A DNA stretch of 64,000 nt, from NCBI GenBank assembly GCA_033558025.1, contig JAUCEF010000002.1, positions 868,001 through 932,000 on the forward strand, read 5' to 3'. The stretch is from Phytophthora sp. 'mugwort'. Its lineage: Eukaryota; Oomycota; Peronosporomycetes; Peronosporales; Peronosporaceae. The position numbers were made by a program, and so were the translations under genes. The notes beneath the pieces were generated by a model, which saw only the letters and a program-made list of their open reading frames with translations, was not told the DNA's origin and made no database searches. The first letter of the stretch is position 1, and each line of letters opens with the position of its first letter. This document shows, piece by piece, positions 24,277 to 36,600 of this stretch.

Positions 24277-25263
24277 CCCCCACTAAAAGTCAAACACATC
24301 TTACTATCCCTTCTTGGTCGCATATGACATGCCTTATCCTGAATCAAGTTGCGACGTCTCCAAAAAAACCATGCGACCTTTCGTTTCGCAGGATTACTTC
24401 TCAAAACCCATTGGCTCTTAATAAATAAGCACATTCCATCCTATCCTTTCGTTAATCTCATATAAAATAGCGTTCCTAAATCCAGTTACGACTTTTCAAA
24501 AATAGCATGCAACTCTTCGTGTCGCGACCTTTCGCAAATTAAGCAATCCAAAATTGATGGTTCTATTATAGTTGCATCACTCAAATCTTGTGGTACTCTA
24601 TTGCTAATTACCTATTCTCTAAATTGTAACACCACAAAATTTGTGTCCCCATCAAATACCTAATTCTTGTGGTTTCCTATTTCCTTATGGTCTCTGTCTC
24701 TTAGCTCCTCTCTCCTTTGTGCCTTTGCTGACAGCACTTGCCACCAGCTCATTCACTTTCAGTTTTGCACTTACATGTTCTGGTTCGACTAAGCGCCTCT
24801 GGCTGCTTTCGGGTGAGGGGGGGGGAGGGGGGGGGGGGGGGCTACGACACAGTTAAAAAAAACAGGAGCAATCCTGTGGCACCATCATCCAGAGGCCGGG
24901 GGAGCAAGCGTGGCACGGTTCCAATTCGCCGCATGAACCTCGGCTGCGGTCAACGGTCGGCTCTGCTGTGCTTGCGCCATGTTATTATGGTGTGTCGTAG
25001 TCTAATCTTTAACCTTTGAACTGAGAGTTAACTAATATCATAATGTTAGGTCTAATTGTTAGCTTTAACCGCATAAGTCTTTGTCTTTGGTGCACTTCAA
25101 CTTGAGCAGGACGGCTTTTTGGATATGCCACATGGTGGATCTTCAACTTTGAGAAGTATCTTTAGACTTCAACTTGAGTCGGATGGCTTTGGATTATGCC
25201 ACATGACGAATCTCTAACTTCAAAGTATTTTTTGATCCAATTCAGCGTATACAGACCCAAAAC
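24277..25263 (-). other. Copia 3' untranslated interior with G-rich tract
   Basis: This stretch between the RNase H end and the 3' LTR has no coding frame of note. It contains a guanine run at about 24810-24841 (G8, then G18 after single interruptions), able in principle to form a G-quadruplex and likely to vary in length. A near-repeat occurs at about 25092-25212: CAACTTGAG, GGACGGCTTT/GGATGGCTTT and ATGCCACATG occur twice about 75 bases apart. Confidence 0.6.
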
Positions 25264-26637
25264 CTATTGTGAAACGGGGAGGCTTAGGTTCTTAATTCCC
25301 ATAAGACTTATAAGTTTCTCAAACTGAGGCTGAGGCAATGCTTTCGTGAGGGCATCTGCTATCATATCATTCGTGTTGCAGTATGATACAACTATTCGTC
25401 CCTTATCATGAATCTCCCTAGCATATAGCCCTTTAATATCAATATGTTTTTGTTGATGTATGATTAGCTGGGTCCCTAATAATACTAATCGCACCCTAAT
25501 TATCACACCAACAGACTATGGGTTGGGTTTGTTTAAATCCTAGTTCCTCTAGTAATACTCACAACCATCACTCCCTTTAATCCCTTCACTAGCAGCTATA
25601 AGCTCTGTCTGCGCTGTGTGGAGGATCACGGTACTTTGTCTTGAACTTTTCCAATGATACACGCATCTGCCACAATACTCACATACCCACTGACTTTCTA
25701 TTTTCATTAGCATTCGTGAAGATCGCGTCTGTGTACAGTTCATATATCACGTCCTTACATTTTCCGTCAAATATGAGACCGTACGTCGACGTTCCATTCC
25801 GATACTTTAGTACTCTCTGGGCTGCCTTGTAACGGCTCTTATTATAGCACGACAGAAACTTACTCAACTCTCTAACAGCATTTGCTATGTCAGGACGTGT
25901 ACCATGAACAAGGTACCTCAATGATCCTACTAACCCCCCTATAATCGAATGGTTGAGCTGATATTTGCTGTGGGCTTAACTTCTCCTCTTTCTCAAGTAT
26001 TACACTTTTTGACTGTAGAGTTGGCTCTGCGTTACACTCAGTGAAATCAAACTTTTGTAGTAAGTCCACAATATATTTGTGTTGGACATGCTTAGTATCT
26101 TATTGGCCCCGTCCCGCTTATCTCCATTTTCAGGAGATAGTGGATATCAGCCAGGTCCTTCATAGTAAATCTCAACCCCAATTGGGCTTTCACCTTTTGC
26201 ATCAATACCATACTACTCGCAACGATAGTAATATCATCCACATAGACGCAGACGAGTGCTATATGCGTTACTCCATTAACCTCCCACTTTTGACGGTACA
26301 AACAGTACTCCGTTTTGCACTGACAAAGGCCTATGCTTACCAAGAACATACTGCGGAGCGCATACCATATACGTGGACCCTGTTTAAGCTCTTCTTTAGT
26401 ATGCACACGCTAGACACGTAGCCATGCCTAAACCCATTAGGTATATATATAAATATCTTCAATGAGCGATCCATTAAGGAAGGCCGTAGAAACGTCCATT
26501 TGGTGGACGTGTAAATCTTTTATAGTAGATATTGCCAGTAGTAATCGCAGTGATTCATATCTAGCTACCGGTGAAAATATTTCATTAAAATGAACACCCT
26601 GGGTTTGGGTATTTCCCCTTACAACTAATTTTGCCAT
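25264..26637 (-). pseudogene. Copia reverse transcriptase and RNase H (broken)
   Basis: The minus-strand pieces run in order. 26637-26437 has the RT N-terminal part (FSPVARYESLRLLLA, then QMDVSTAFLNGSL, with the first catalytic aspartate). 26406-26092 has the active-site box CVYVDDITIVASS. 25921-25679 has the connection region (YLVHGTRPDIANAVRELS). 25743-25549 and 25506-25264 have RNase H pieces, including QTELIAASEG and the C-terminal MIADALTKALPQPQFEKL. Frame changes between the pieces rule out a full-length product. Confidence 0.85.
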
Positions 26638-27142
26638 AAACCGCTCAACTGTCCCATCTGGGTTTTATCTTACATGAAATACCCAGTGGCAGCCTAATAT
26701 TTTGCGACCTTTAGGTAAAGGTACTATTTCCTACGTATCATTAGCAACTAATGCCTGATATTCAATCTGTAGCGCGGTCTCCCCCTGTTTGGATATATGG
26801 CCCTTGTCTTGCTTCCTTTATTGACCTCGAAATTGTTATCACTTTTGTGCTAATTTTGCCAGCGTTGATTGATACAGCATAGTCTCTGAGACGGAAGTTG
26901 TTTGCCTTGTGCGACGGCTTCGTGGGATAGGAAGGACAGATGTACGCTATTCCTCAGCTCCCACGCTTTCAATGCTTCCCACAGCCCTTTCATTAGTAAC
27001 CTTTCGTCTTTTTCAGACACATTCGTGTCAGTTTTTCGTTCCCTATTTCACATATTTCTACGACATTATCCTCGTTTAGAGTAAATTCCCCTGATGGAAA
27101 TGACCGTGATATTAGTCCTTCAGTATACGTTGTCCCGAAATT

Positions 27143-28158
27143 TTACGTCGCGAGCAATGAGGTACGTATTTCCTTTACACCAAGTTGTCGGTATCCTTTA
27201 TAACTATCAGACAGACCGAGTAATTTGCACTCTATAGCCCTTCCACTATGCTTCTGCTTGGCTTGTTTGGTCTTTGGTAAATGAGCGTAGCATGTGGTGC
27301 TGCCCCAAATTCGTAGGCCCATTCCGGTTGGTTTTGTGCCAAATAGTGCCTCATATGGGCACTTACCTTTTAGTCGGGCTGTTGATATCTTGTTATTTAC
27401 TGCCGCCATATACTTCAGCGCCTCCTGCCACTATTTTGCCGCCACACCGGACCCAATTAGGGCGCACCTCACTTTGCCCATTATTGTCTAATGTGCTCTT
27501 TTAGCAGATCCATTTTCTTCCTGAGACTCAACATTGGACTGTTGTACACAAGCCCATTCCTGTTACAGTAGTTCTTAAGAATATTGTTGACAAATTCAGT
27601 ACCTTCATCCGTCCTTATACGTTTTACAGTATATGTGAATTGTTTCTCCAGTTGCCTAATAAGGGTTTTTAATATAGTTCCAACCTCTTTGAGTGACTTC
27701 ATCACAAGTATCATTTATAAGCCGTGGCATCATCCACCACTGCTAGGGCATACTTGTGTCCAGTAGTAGTATACAGGCCTTGTGGCTTTATTTTTCTTAC
27801 GGAGTCCATGTGCAACGTATGCAAGGGGACAGTTGTCTTTTCCGCAACCATGTTCCTGTGCGACATCCATCGTGATTCCGCCAGCACATGTTCTACAGAA
27901 GAAGAATACTTTTTCCATTTCTCGTCGTGATAGCTGTGGCGCATATTTGATAACCCCTCCATCCAGGGTGTTCATTAATCTGCCTTTCCCGACATGACCT
28001 AGTTTTAAGTGACACTCCTTTAGCACTTCCAACTGGTTATTTCTACCAGCGGATAGTACCCTAGCATCACTATCGGGTTGTCTGCTTGGTAGATAATACA
28101 CTTCATCTATTGCCACCGCAGCAAATATGAATCGGTTATTACTATCAAGGAAATACAA
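27143..28158 (-). pseudogene. Copia integrase (broken)
   Basis: 28158-27990 contains the zinc-binding start (HLKLGHVGKGRLMNTL), with CRTC-like cysteines near 27890. The core follows, with LHTLHMDSVRKIKPQG (first catalytic Asp, about 27815) and then IRTDEGTEFVNNILKNYC (second Asp, 27714-27481). The later piece 27409-27143 has RLKGKCPYEALFGTKP, the standard post-core segment before the GKxLP-type region. Several frameshifts separate them. Confidence 0.8.
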
Positions 28159-28516
28159 GTACTCCCCTGTCTTTGCCTGAATATGATGATACCCTTGTGT
28201 GACTAGATAATATGACTGAGCAAGTTACTAGCGCACTCCTTTCAAAGGCAACATTTGCTATGGAGATATCACTATAGTAACCTCTGGGTTTGATCACAGT
28301 TCCTTGTAACTTGGTTGATGAGGTGCCTACGTTCCCGTACTCGAATGTATGCGTTCGTCCTTTGCCAAGCTGGCTGAACCACCGTCTATCCGAGCTTATC
28401 GCGTGTCCAGCCCCTGTATCAACTACCCATAGATTGTCAGTCACTTTCAACCTAGATATAGGCTTATCGCGTGTCCAGCCCCTGTATCAACTACCCATAG
28501 ATTGTCAGTCACTTTT
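28145..28516 (-). pseudogene. Copia protease with duplicated active-site segment
   Basis: The aspartic protease signature DNLWVVDTGAGHAIS is present twice in tandem because a segment of about 55 bases (28394-28448) is repeated at 28462-28516 with a 68-base period. The distal copy continues into DRRWFSQLGKGRTHTFEYGN, the normal protease sequence. The proximal copy runs to a stop soon after. Confidence 0.8.
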
Positions 28517-29709
28517 AGCTGTTTCAACCAAGAAAAATATCCAGGAAATCTTCTCCGTACCTCATTCTCAACGTCCATTGGGGCCATTGGAGCCTCATTT
28601 TCGCTGTCTTCACTCGTTGGGGCAGCTTCCTTGTACTCAAATTCGTCCGCCTCCAGAATTGCCCTTTCCAGCCGGGAGTCGAAAGCGGCAGCTTCGGCCG
28701 GAGTCCTGTCTTCGTCCAGGTTACTCGTCAACTTCTCGGTAGTCGGCTTGACTCCCTTTGTGACCGTCCTCACCCGTTTCTTCTTTGCAAGAGGTGTATC
28801 CGGGATGTTCGACCGGAACAGCTTACCACCAGGTCTCTTAGGGTCGCGATCCACAGCCATCACTGGACAGTCCTGCTTCCAGTGGCCACCTTCAAAGCAG
28901 CTGAAGCACTCACGCGATGATGGCTCGGCAGATTCTTCCTTGCTTCGTTCTTCCGCTTAAACTTTTTCGCCACGTTGTTAGCCATTGGGCGTCTCTTCTC
29001 AGTTAGCATACTGATTTCCTTCCTCGAATGATCACCAAACACACGCCGAAGGTTCACTTAAACGTTCTCGATCGTAAACCACTCATCAGTTATGCTGATG
29101 GAGCTTCCCCAAAATTCACTTAAGCGAATGACTAGCACTTTCATGCACAACTACGCCTCCGTAATCATGTCCTTCCCAACCAGACCCCTCATCTTCCGGT
29201 TGATGTCGTTACGGAGCTTCTTCAACTGGGCGAATAGGGTACCCAAATTTCTCCAGTTTGACGTGGTAAGACGATCTCACTGGCGACGCAGATCGATTAC
29301 GCCCCCTGCATCCCCAAGCTCGTACTTCTGCTCGAGCTCCTTCCATATGTCACAAGGATTCATCTTGGACACTTGATCGGATAACCCACGCAAAAGACGT
29401 TAGGCAACGCCTGGCTGAACAGGTTCAACAACTCTGACCGTGCCCTAGTCCAGTGTTGGTGACGCCAACGCTTAGCCTTTGCCTCTCCCTAGGTGACCTC
29501 CTCACTCACCGAAATGACCGGCTTCTCAGGAGTCATATCTAGGAAGTCCATCATGACGACCGTAACATGGGTTGGTCCTTATTCAGCAATCCATGCTGGT
29601 ACTTTTCATCCAGCGTTTCAATGTGGGTATCCCTCCACATGGCATAGTCCTCCTCATTGAACCTCTCGAGGCCCAGGACTTGGTCACTCCTAGTGTGCCC
29701 TTTTACCAT
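28517..29709 (-). pseudogene. Copia gag (broken)
   Basis: The start is an ATG at 29709, giving MVKGHTRSDQVLGLERFNE and YAMWRDTHIETLDEK, the Copia gag N-terminus. Shifted frames then give UBN2-like pieces (ARSELLNLFSQALPNVF, GLVGKDMIT-like). A CCHC zinc knuckle follows at about 28867-28910 (C-F-S-C-F-E-G-G-H-W-K-Q-D-C), then an acidic linker into the protease. There are at least four disruptions. Confidence 0.75.
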
Positions 29710-29735
29710 TGTTACGTCCCAGTACGTATCTGAAA

Positions 29736-29916
29736 CGTTAAATTAGTTGCCTATTTGGTAAGCCGTCAGTTCTTAAGTGAGAGGACAAGTATCCTCCTCG
29801 CCACTAACATCCCTCAGCAATTTATATATTCTACTTATTAAGTGCCCTTATAAAGTAAGAAGCATGAAGCTTTTCTATTGGCTACAGGTTTGACCAATCA
29901 AAATTAGCTCTTATCA
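29736..29916 (-). repeat. 5' LTR of the Copia element
   Basis: It is homologous to 24096-24276 in the same orientation. On the minus strand it starts TGATAAGAGC and ends near AACG, so the terminal CA has decayed. The interior begins just below 29736, with the gag ATG only 26 bases further on; no clear tRNA primer-binding site can be read. Confidence 0.8.
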
Positions 29917-31937
29917 AGCGGTCGATGCGCGAAGGTTCGAAATTAACCATCGCGGATTCGGTAAGGATTGGGGATTACGTTTTCAAACCCGAGTGCCTTC
30001 CGCAGAAAGAAGACATGTCGACAAGGTAGCAACCTAGTACTCATAAACAGACATGAGCATTCCCAGTTGTGCTTCGTGATAGAGTACGCGAGGTTCGTCA
30101 AGTGCGTCATCTTCATCATCGTCGCACTGAATCAAAATCACGTCAGGTTCTGGGTCGTAAATGTGTATTTGCTTCGTATCTGTACTGTTGGTAAACCAAC
30201 TCGCATGCAAGTTCCCTCCCAAGTTTGATAGAAGCTGCATCTCTCGGTCATATTTGGAGTCCTGGACGACGGTGAGCTTGTGGACATGTTCCAAGAACAT
30301 CTTCTTAGCTTGAGACTGGTAGCACATAATTAAAGCAACACACTCGTCGACTTCAATTAAGAAGTCAACCAATCTTTCAGTTGCTTCCGTGAGGCCTCCA
30401 GCCTTTTGTTCGTATTGTTACCCAGAATGACAGCATTTTGACGCTCGCATGCGCACCACATCTTTCGACATCGATGCCAATTCGTGGCAAAGTAGCTCTC
30501 AAACGCATGCTGAGGCAGAAGTTCAGATCTAGCTGCAACGGTCTGACCGCCCCACCCGGACCTCAACTCTCTTTCCCCCAATACGTCTACCAATCGCGGA
30601 CCATCTTCCTTATTCACTGCTACGTAGACCGCTGCACGAGAACCGCCACTACCAATAGACATGACGTGCCGCCAAAACTTTTGATACTTTAACAACTCTC
30701 GCTCCGTCCTTGCATACACTATCAGAAATACCAACCCTTGCATCTGCCGCTTCTGTCACGAGGTGAAATCATACACGGCCGACGCGATTTCCTCACGTAA
30801 GTATTTAATTACGTGAAACTAACGAGGACGTCTGGGAAAACGTCCTTCAACACTGAAATCTCCGTGAAATTCTTGTCGACGATGATGCACTTGATGCTTG
30901 TCCAAGCCGGATTGTTGCGCTTGAAGTCCTCCAGCGCGGCCATCAATATGGGACGACGCTCATTCTGAACTACTCCATACTGGACAAACTGACCCTTTCC
31001 AAATGTGTCGTGCGCCATAATTGAGAAAACCTTGTACTTTGAGATGTACTTATCGTGCGTGACATCGATAATCAGAACCTCCGCAAAACGCGAGGAAATA
31101 CGCGGATGTGTTTTGTCTGCAGTGTGATGCAGGTGGCGATATTCTAAATTAATTTCGTTGGTTACAATGTTTGCATAATATGTATTTATTACAGTCACAA
31201 ATAAAAACCACATAGAACTTCATAACTTGTCGAGTACGCGATCACGAATATGAGACCAATATTACCTCCGAAAATTAAGCACCCACTTTCTTAGCCTTTC
31301 GCGCTGTCGGCGCTGTCTTTTCCGACTCTTTCAGCTTTTGAACCAGGTTGTGGATATCCCGGTTGACGGGATCGCAGATTGAGTGGTCGTTGATATACTT
31401 GAGTATGTTCTTCTTATTAGCCCCAGCCTTCCGCAACTCGTTTACTGTATCGACGACATCCGGTTCGGATGCAGGTTCGCCGGATACGGCATGAATGTCT
31501 GCCTCGTTAATTTATGGTTATGCTCCAGCCCGGGTTGACGTAAATGCGCAAAACAAACGTTGGCACAGTAGCGTCCAACACTTGGACGCACAGGTTGATC
31601 TACATGTATGAAGACATTGGTTAACAAGATTGCCCAATTAGAACCCATCTCGCCCATACTACACCCAACTGGGCCTAATGATCCCAAATGAAACCAACTT
31701 GGGTTGAATTACTTGTATGCATACCTGGGTCAACGCCTTCGATTGTCGCAGCTTCCGTTTTCCCTTTCCGCGCGATTTGTACTGCCCCGCGTGCGTGCAG
31801 ACAAATGCCTTTCCGTAATTCTCCCATTCTTCGCGTACCATCGGGGCGCTGGGACGGGACGTTTGGATTTTCCTGTTCCGCGCCACGTCGGTATTATTCG
31901 TACTCACGCGAAAGCTCTGCACAACAACACGCAGCAA
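29917..31937 (-). pseudogene. FAR1/ZSWIM3-like MULE transposase gene, main part
   Basis: The minus-strand segments follow the order of oomycete ZSWIM3-like proteins. The FAR1-type DNA-binding N-terminus is at 31937-31700 (RNRKIQTSRPSAPMVREEW, CTHAGQYKSRGKGKRK). A HNHKLTRQTFMPYPAN piece (about 31560-31480) is followed by an ELRKAGANKKNILKYIN helix region at about 31440-31290. The MULE catalytic core is at 31213-30809 (FAEVLIIDVTHDKYISKYKV with the first Asp; CIIVDKNFTEISVLKDVFP with the second). A helical insert (30743-30357) with NWHRCRKMWCACERQN and then KRLEASRKQLKDWL follows. The last piece (30372-29917) ends in the SWIM region with its cysteine/histidine ligands eroded, then NPRWLISNLRASTA, where the Copia element begins. 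The remainder is at 23448-24095. Stops and frameshifts in several places make it a pseudogene. Confidence 0.75.
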
Positions 31938-32293
31938 GCGTCAATACAGGACAAATACGCAGCAAGACATATACACATGATAAAATAGAAATGATAAACG
32001 GCATGTACCTGGTAGTTCTGCCTTCTATAATCGCGCGAGTGCGTATGAAGCTCGTCCCGAGAGTCGAGTTGCGTCTGCTGCAGAGGGGGAGCCAGACGAA
32101 ACCGCCATGTACTCCCTGGGAGTATCGCCTGTAAGTGTTCCAAAATGCAACTGTGTCAGAATGTCCCTGCTTCGACTGTGTGGACATACTGCTTGTAAAA
32201 TTGACGTCTCTGTCGAATGCAGCACTCTTCCGCGCTGCTAATGTCCGCTATTGCGACAGAAGGCGGCAGCGGGCGCAGGTCCATCTTCTTGCT

Positions 32294-32600
32294 TTACCTT
32301 CTCTCTGTTGGCAGCCAGGCAAAATGAGTGAATCGGGGGGGGGGTATAGTGTATAGTATACCTAGGATGATCGGCAGTGGACATGTGCAGTTTGTTCCCA
32401 GGAGTTGGAACAGTGTTCGCCAGAACGCAGCGGTAAACCGCGGATCACGATCCGAGACAATTGTCTCCGACAGACCATGATGGCGGAAAACGCCACCCAG
32501 GAACACCTTCGCAGCCTGTTCCCCGGTTACTGGGTCTTTGCGAAGCCGCTTCTTCGGCGTCTCACTTGCGCTTGGCGTCTTCCTTATCGGTGTCACAGCT
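32294..32600 (-). pseudogene. Ty3/Gypsy integrase core fragment
   Basis: The minus frame reads VTGEQAAKVFLGGVFRHHGL and then ETIVSDRDPRFTAAFWRTLF, the catalytic-core segment around the second aspartate (SDRDPRF) of a chromovirus-like integrase. It breaks off soon after at QLLGTNC. No reverse transcriptase or LTR accompanies it. The adjacent minus frame 32617-32991 is basic and not recognised. Confidence 0.75.
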
Positions 32601-33404
32601 TAAGCGTGGTCGTCAATCAGGACAATAAGCTCGTCGAGCAGGAGGTCTTTCTCCTTCGCTTCCTCGCCAATGCCCGACGCAGCCAAATAAGCAGCATTTT
32701 TTTTCTGCCTTTTTTCAGCACTAATTTGTCGAAGCGTGCTTGAGCATTTTTACCGCTCAGCTTGTCTCGCGAAAATTTGCGTCGCTCAGCAGCTGAGCGC
32801 AAGATCGCCTCATGCAGCCATCGGCTTGACTCTCTCATAAGGAAAGGGCGTTCGCTCAGCACTTGGGGAAAAAAGCTACATCTTCCTCTGCCGAACAATT
32901 GCGCCGCTTGGTCCCCGTGCTTGGTAATGATGTTGGTGCTTGGTGCTAGTCTCGCTTTGAAGAATGTGTTCCTCAAAACCACCGATTTCAAAGCACAAAT
33001 TATTCACAGGGGCTGCTGGAGCAGCCCATTTTATGTTTATGCTAGGTGAATTTTGTGGGACTGGAGTGGAATCGCTGTTGCGAAATATCTCTATTAATGT
33101 TCTTCACCATCGTCAACAGCGAGATGACTCTGAAGATCAACAACCTTGCGCAGAAACCGCAGGCGTATGTAATCCGTTATATCATACAGCGAATCATTTT
33201 AGTAGTCCTTCCAGGTACTGGGTCTGACGCCAAACAGAGACAGCTCCAATATCACCAAGCGCCACACTCCACATAAGTGGCTATCCTTCTGCTCGCAGCC
33301 GACAATGAATTTGTAGCGTAGTTGATCTGTCATTCCCAATATCTTTTCAACCACGGTTACCACCGAATCCTTGACCGCACTATGTTACTTGGGAGCTGGA
33401 TTTG

Positions 33405-34015
33405 GTCAAATAGGTAGCATGTTCTTGAAGGAATGTTCCCGAAAAATGCAGACCAATGATTGTCCACGTTGATGACACTGATCACGCGGTCGTGCCCTGG
33501 CCCAACCAGCTCCGTACCGCCTCGCCGTCCTCTGCTTTTGCTCCAGATTGTCGAACTCGTGAAAAGCGCGGGCTGATGACACCCAACGCATCGTATGGCT
33601 CTCGAAATGCTAGAATCCCACTAATGATCGAGCCCGAATGCAGCCACTGATTCTCACGGAAGATCAGGAACTCCAACGCCGTACTGTAAATAACTGTCGA
33701 TATAGCATTTCCGAAGTTGAGTTCCTTGTCCCGCTGCCAAATCCATGGTTGCAGGGTGCCGCGACCCGTACCAGCCTCGCGCATAATGTCCAGGTAGTCA
33801 GGATGCTGGCTCTGTACGTGCTGGAATAGGTTACTAGAACCGATGCATGGGCTTGACGTCAGCGGTTTGTGACGCACCAACAGCGATAGAAACTCTATCG
33901 TTTCGTCAAAGGCGCTGAGAACTAGAAGCCGGAGACCCGAGCGTAGAAAAGACCAGAGTGGGCATGCTGCTGATTGAAGAATTCGTGCATTGTGTGAAAG
34001 GTGATATTTATGCAA
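33405..34015 (-). pseudogene. BED-finger hAT transposase fragment
   Basis: The minus frame 34015-33482 includes SSNLFQHVQSQHPDYLDIMR, the histidine side of a BED-type zinc finger, followed by TLQPWIWQRDKELNFGNAIS and ENQWLHSGSI pieces, as found at the start of oomycete hAT proteins. The transposase core is missing, so this is a truncated copy, separate from the hAT remnant at 34.8-36.0 kb. Confidence 0.5.
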
Positions 34016-34845
34016 TAAAACACTGACAACCAGTCATGTTGCCAGCAGCAAATTATTGGTGGGGTCTTGTTTTTGGTGATTATTTTTTTTGTCACCGTTG
34101 ATTTCAGAAAAAATTAAGTAATCTCAGACCAATTTTTTATTGAACTGACCAGTCCATTTATTTCCGGTATCCTGGTGCCCCAATAACAACATGGTTTTGC
34201 TGCTGCTGGAAGGAATGCCCGACCCATTCAAATCATATACTCCATCCGAAGATATGTTCTGGATTTGGCTATGGGATTTCTCCCTTTACATCCCCTTAAG
34301 CCAGTGCACCTATATGCGGTGAAGTACCCCCACAACCACCACACATTAATGGTGACCTGTCTGTGACGTATGCATCTGGCCGTGTAGCAGTGCTTAGAAA
34401 ATACCATATCCTCCCTCAAACTAACATAATATATTATGCCATACCCGCATAAACAATAGTCAAGCATTGCCAATACTCAATGTATTGACCGTTCTTATAG
34501 ACGCCTCGTTCCTATTCGTAGGCACAGCAATCTAAACTCACATTTGATGGAACACGTCTCGCACAGTCGTCACATCCCAGTTATATGTTAGCACGTAGGG
34601 ACATGATCAATTCGAAGTTCACTGGCAATAATGACGCTCTCTGCGGCGTCAGCACAAACTTGGCCTGCGAGAAGAGCCGCTACCAGCAACCAAAGCGGAG
34701 CGTACAAAGCTGAGGTCTGCTTGTCTCTGCCTACCTGCTTTGCTCTAAGAATCGACGTCGCAAAGTCTGTGTTTGCCAGCGCTGTAGCCTCAACGCGCTT
34801 GATAGCCTTGCGTTTATTCGACGTCTGTGGCCTCACCTCTCGGGG
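34016..34845. other. No gene seen
   Basis: AT-rich sequence and short frames only. A minus frame near 34588-34836 includes a hydrophobic stretch (LWLLVAALLAGQVCA) that looks like a signal peptide, but it has no ATG upstream in frame and stops about 20 codons later. Confidence 0.5.
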
Positions 34846-36036
34846 TTAATGACCTGTCGTGCAAAAATAATAAAACCGCAGCATTAGTACTTTCGGGTAA
34901 TACACCCATCTAAATAATAGTATCTTCACCGCAGCAGCTTCAAAGGCAGGAGAACGCACGATAAAGTCGTGGCACTCAGCTTCGCCTTCAGCGACGGAAG
35001 TGCTGCGCCACGAAGTCGAACAGTGCATGAGCATCAGCCAGCGTCAGGCCCTCTGACTGTGGTAACGCTGTGAAATAATACGGAAGTCCACCAGCAACGC
35101 CTCGATCTGCCGGTGCATCGCCGCCTTGGAATTGAGATCGAAGATAGTTTCCACCTGCTTGATCTCGTCCTGGACCCTAATATAGCGAGCCATCATCCTG
35201 GAGGTGCTCAAGCGAGTCACGTTACTCCTTATTGTCGGCAGGGGCGTGTGCTCACGCAAGCGAGGTGGTCATTGGTCGTGCGCAGCGCCGCCATCAGCGT
35301 ACTCACAGCGTCCACCGTCGATGTGGTCATCCAAATGCGATTTCACGGCAAGGTAAAGCGGTGTGAGGCACAACCCATCCGTGGCACCTCGACGCGTGCG
35401 GTTTGCATCACAACTATGACCAATCATGTATACACGCCAATACGATTCTGAATGGCGGAAAATATCGGTGATTTTCACGAAGGAGCAATGCGATGGGGCA
35501 ATCGGGCCTCTTTCCTCCATTGGGGCGATTGCGAGTAGCGTTTGCTTGTGAGTTGGCGTCGCGTCAAACATAACGAACGGAGCCACTTTAGTTCGCCAAT
35601 GACAAAATTCGACCCATCGAACATGATACCGACGGGGCCAGAGATTTCGGCGCTAATCTTGGCCTCGACTGCAGCAAACACCAAAGCCATGTAGACCTTG
35701 AGTGGACAGGCTTCAGCTTGGACATGCTCCTTGCGATCGGGTCGTCGACCTCGCCGATAGGCATATTGAAGGCGATGATCCACTGAATTCGCTGGTACAT
35801 GTTTGCAGCGGTGGGATTGACGAACCCATGGCCCGTGAGCGACGCCACCTGTCTGCCCGGTTGGGTTCACATTCGTCGACGTAACCGGGGTGCTTGTCGT
35901 CGAGATGGCTGACCAAATTGGCGAAGCCACTTGACAGGAGTTGCTTACGCCGGGCTCCACAGTAGTTGCACGCACAGGAGTGGTCTCCACCGACAATACA
36001 AAAAAGGCAGAGATCGCGGTTCCGGACAGAACTCAT
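34846..36036 (-). pseudogene. hAT transposase remnant with BED finger
   Basis: Minus-strand pieces in order: a BED-like finger (36036-35900; CNYCGARRKQLLSSGFANL, then VSHLDDKHPGY); a helical piece with MYQRIQWIIAFNMPIGEVDD and IARSMSKLKPV (35790-35690); AAVEAKISAEISGPVGIMFDG with the first catalytic Asp (about 35680-35620); MFDATPTHKQTLLAIAPMEE and CSFVKITDIFRHSE (35570-35450); MMARYIRVQDEIKQVETIFD (about 35195-35135); and SPAFEAAAVKI of the dimerisation region (about 34950). Frameshifts and stops occur between most pieces. Confidence 0.75.
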
Positions 36037-36600
36037 TCTTGAACGTTGTGCTGGAGCAGAGGAAGTGAAAGTGAGAGCTTAAGGCTGAGTATTTGTACGA
36101 GGTGCAGTCCGTGGATGACTGCGAGTTGTCGAGCTGTGGGCCACTCACAACATACCAACTCCGGTTCTGTGACCGAACCGGCAAATAGTAATATTTGATA
36201 GATAGTAATGATATGCTACTGTGTCAAGGTTCAGTAGCTAATAATGTCAAATATAATAATAATACTATTGTCAATGAATAATTGTTTTCGAGTACTGGCA
36301 TGTATTACTACGAAAATATAATGGACAAATCCTTGGTGGCACCCCTAATAAGGTTAGCGATTGGATCCGCCGCCATGGAACAAGATACGTGTCCTGAGTA
36401 AAAGATATAAAAACACACAGCAAGACATACTGTAGCGAGCCCGAGCCCAACATATACGTCCTGCAATGATCTAAAGGATGCTAAGCAATTCAGTCGCCAT
36501 TGATGACAGTATTTGTGATTCACCCAGTCGACCCTTCAAAAAGAAGTCGCCTCAAGAGACACTGTATATCTTTTAGTGAAGCAAGGAGTCCACTGACGGC
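36037..36600. other. 5' flank of the roadblock gene
   Basis: No coding sequence was recognised. The stretch is AT-rich around 36190-36330. It should contain the promoter of the dynein light chain gene at 36601, but no clear oomycete initiator could be picked out. Confidence 0.4.

Larger units (their letters stand above)
24096..29916 (-). mobile_element. Ty1/Copia LTR retrotransposon, degenerate, inserted in a ZSWIM-type gene
   Basis: The element is about 5.8 kb with two direct LTRs of about 181 bp (24096-24276 and 29736-29916). The interior encodes gag, protease, integrase, reverse transcriptase and RNase H in Copia order on the minus strand. A polypurine tract (AGTGGGGG, minus sense) abuts the 3' LTR at 24277-24284. 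Flanking pentamers AGCTG (24091-24095) and AGCGG (29917-29921) differ by one base and look like an aged target duplication. The many stops and frameshifts, and the divergence between the LTRs (many substitutions and several indels), indicate an old insertion. Confidence 0.85.

Noticed and set aside
34588..34836. Small secreted protein with LWLLVAALLAGQVCA
   Set aside because: No ATG in frame upstream, short, and no further support.
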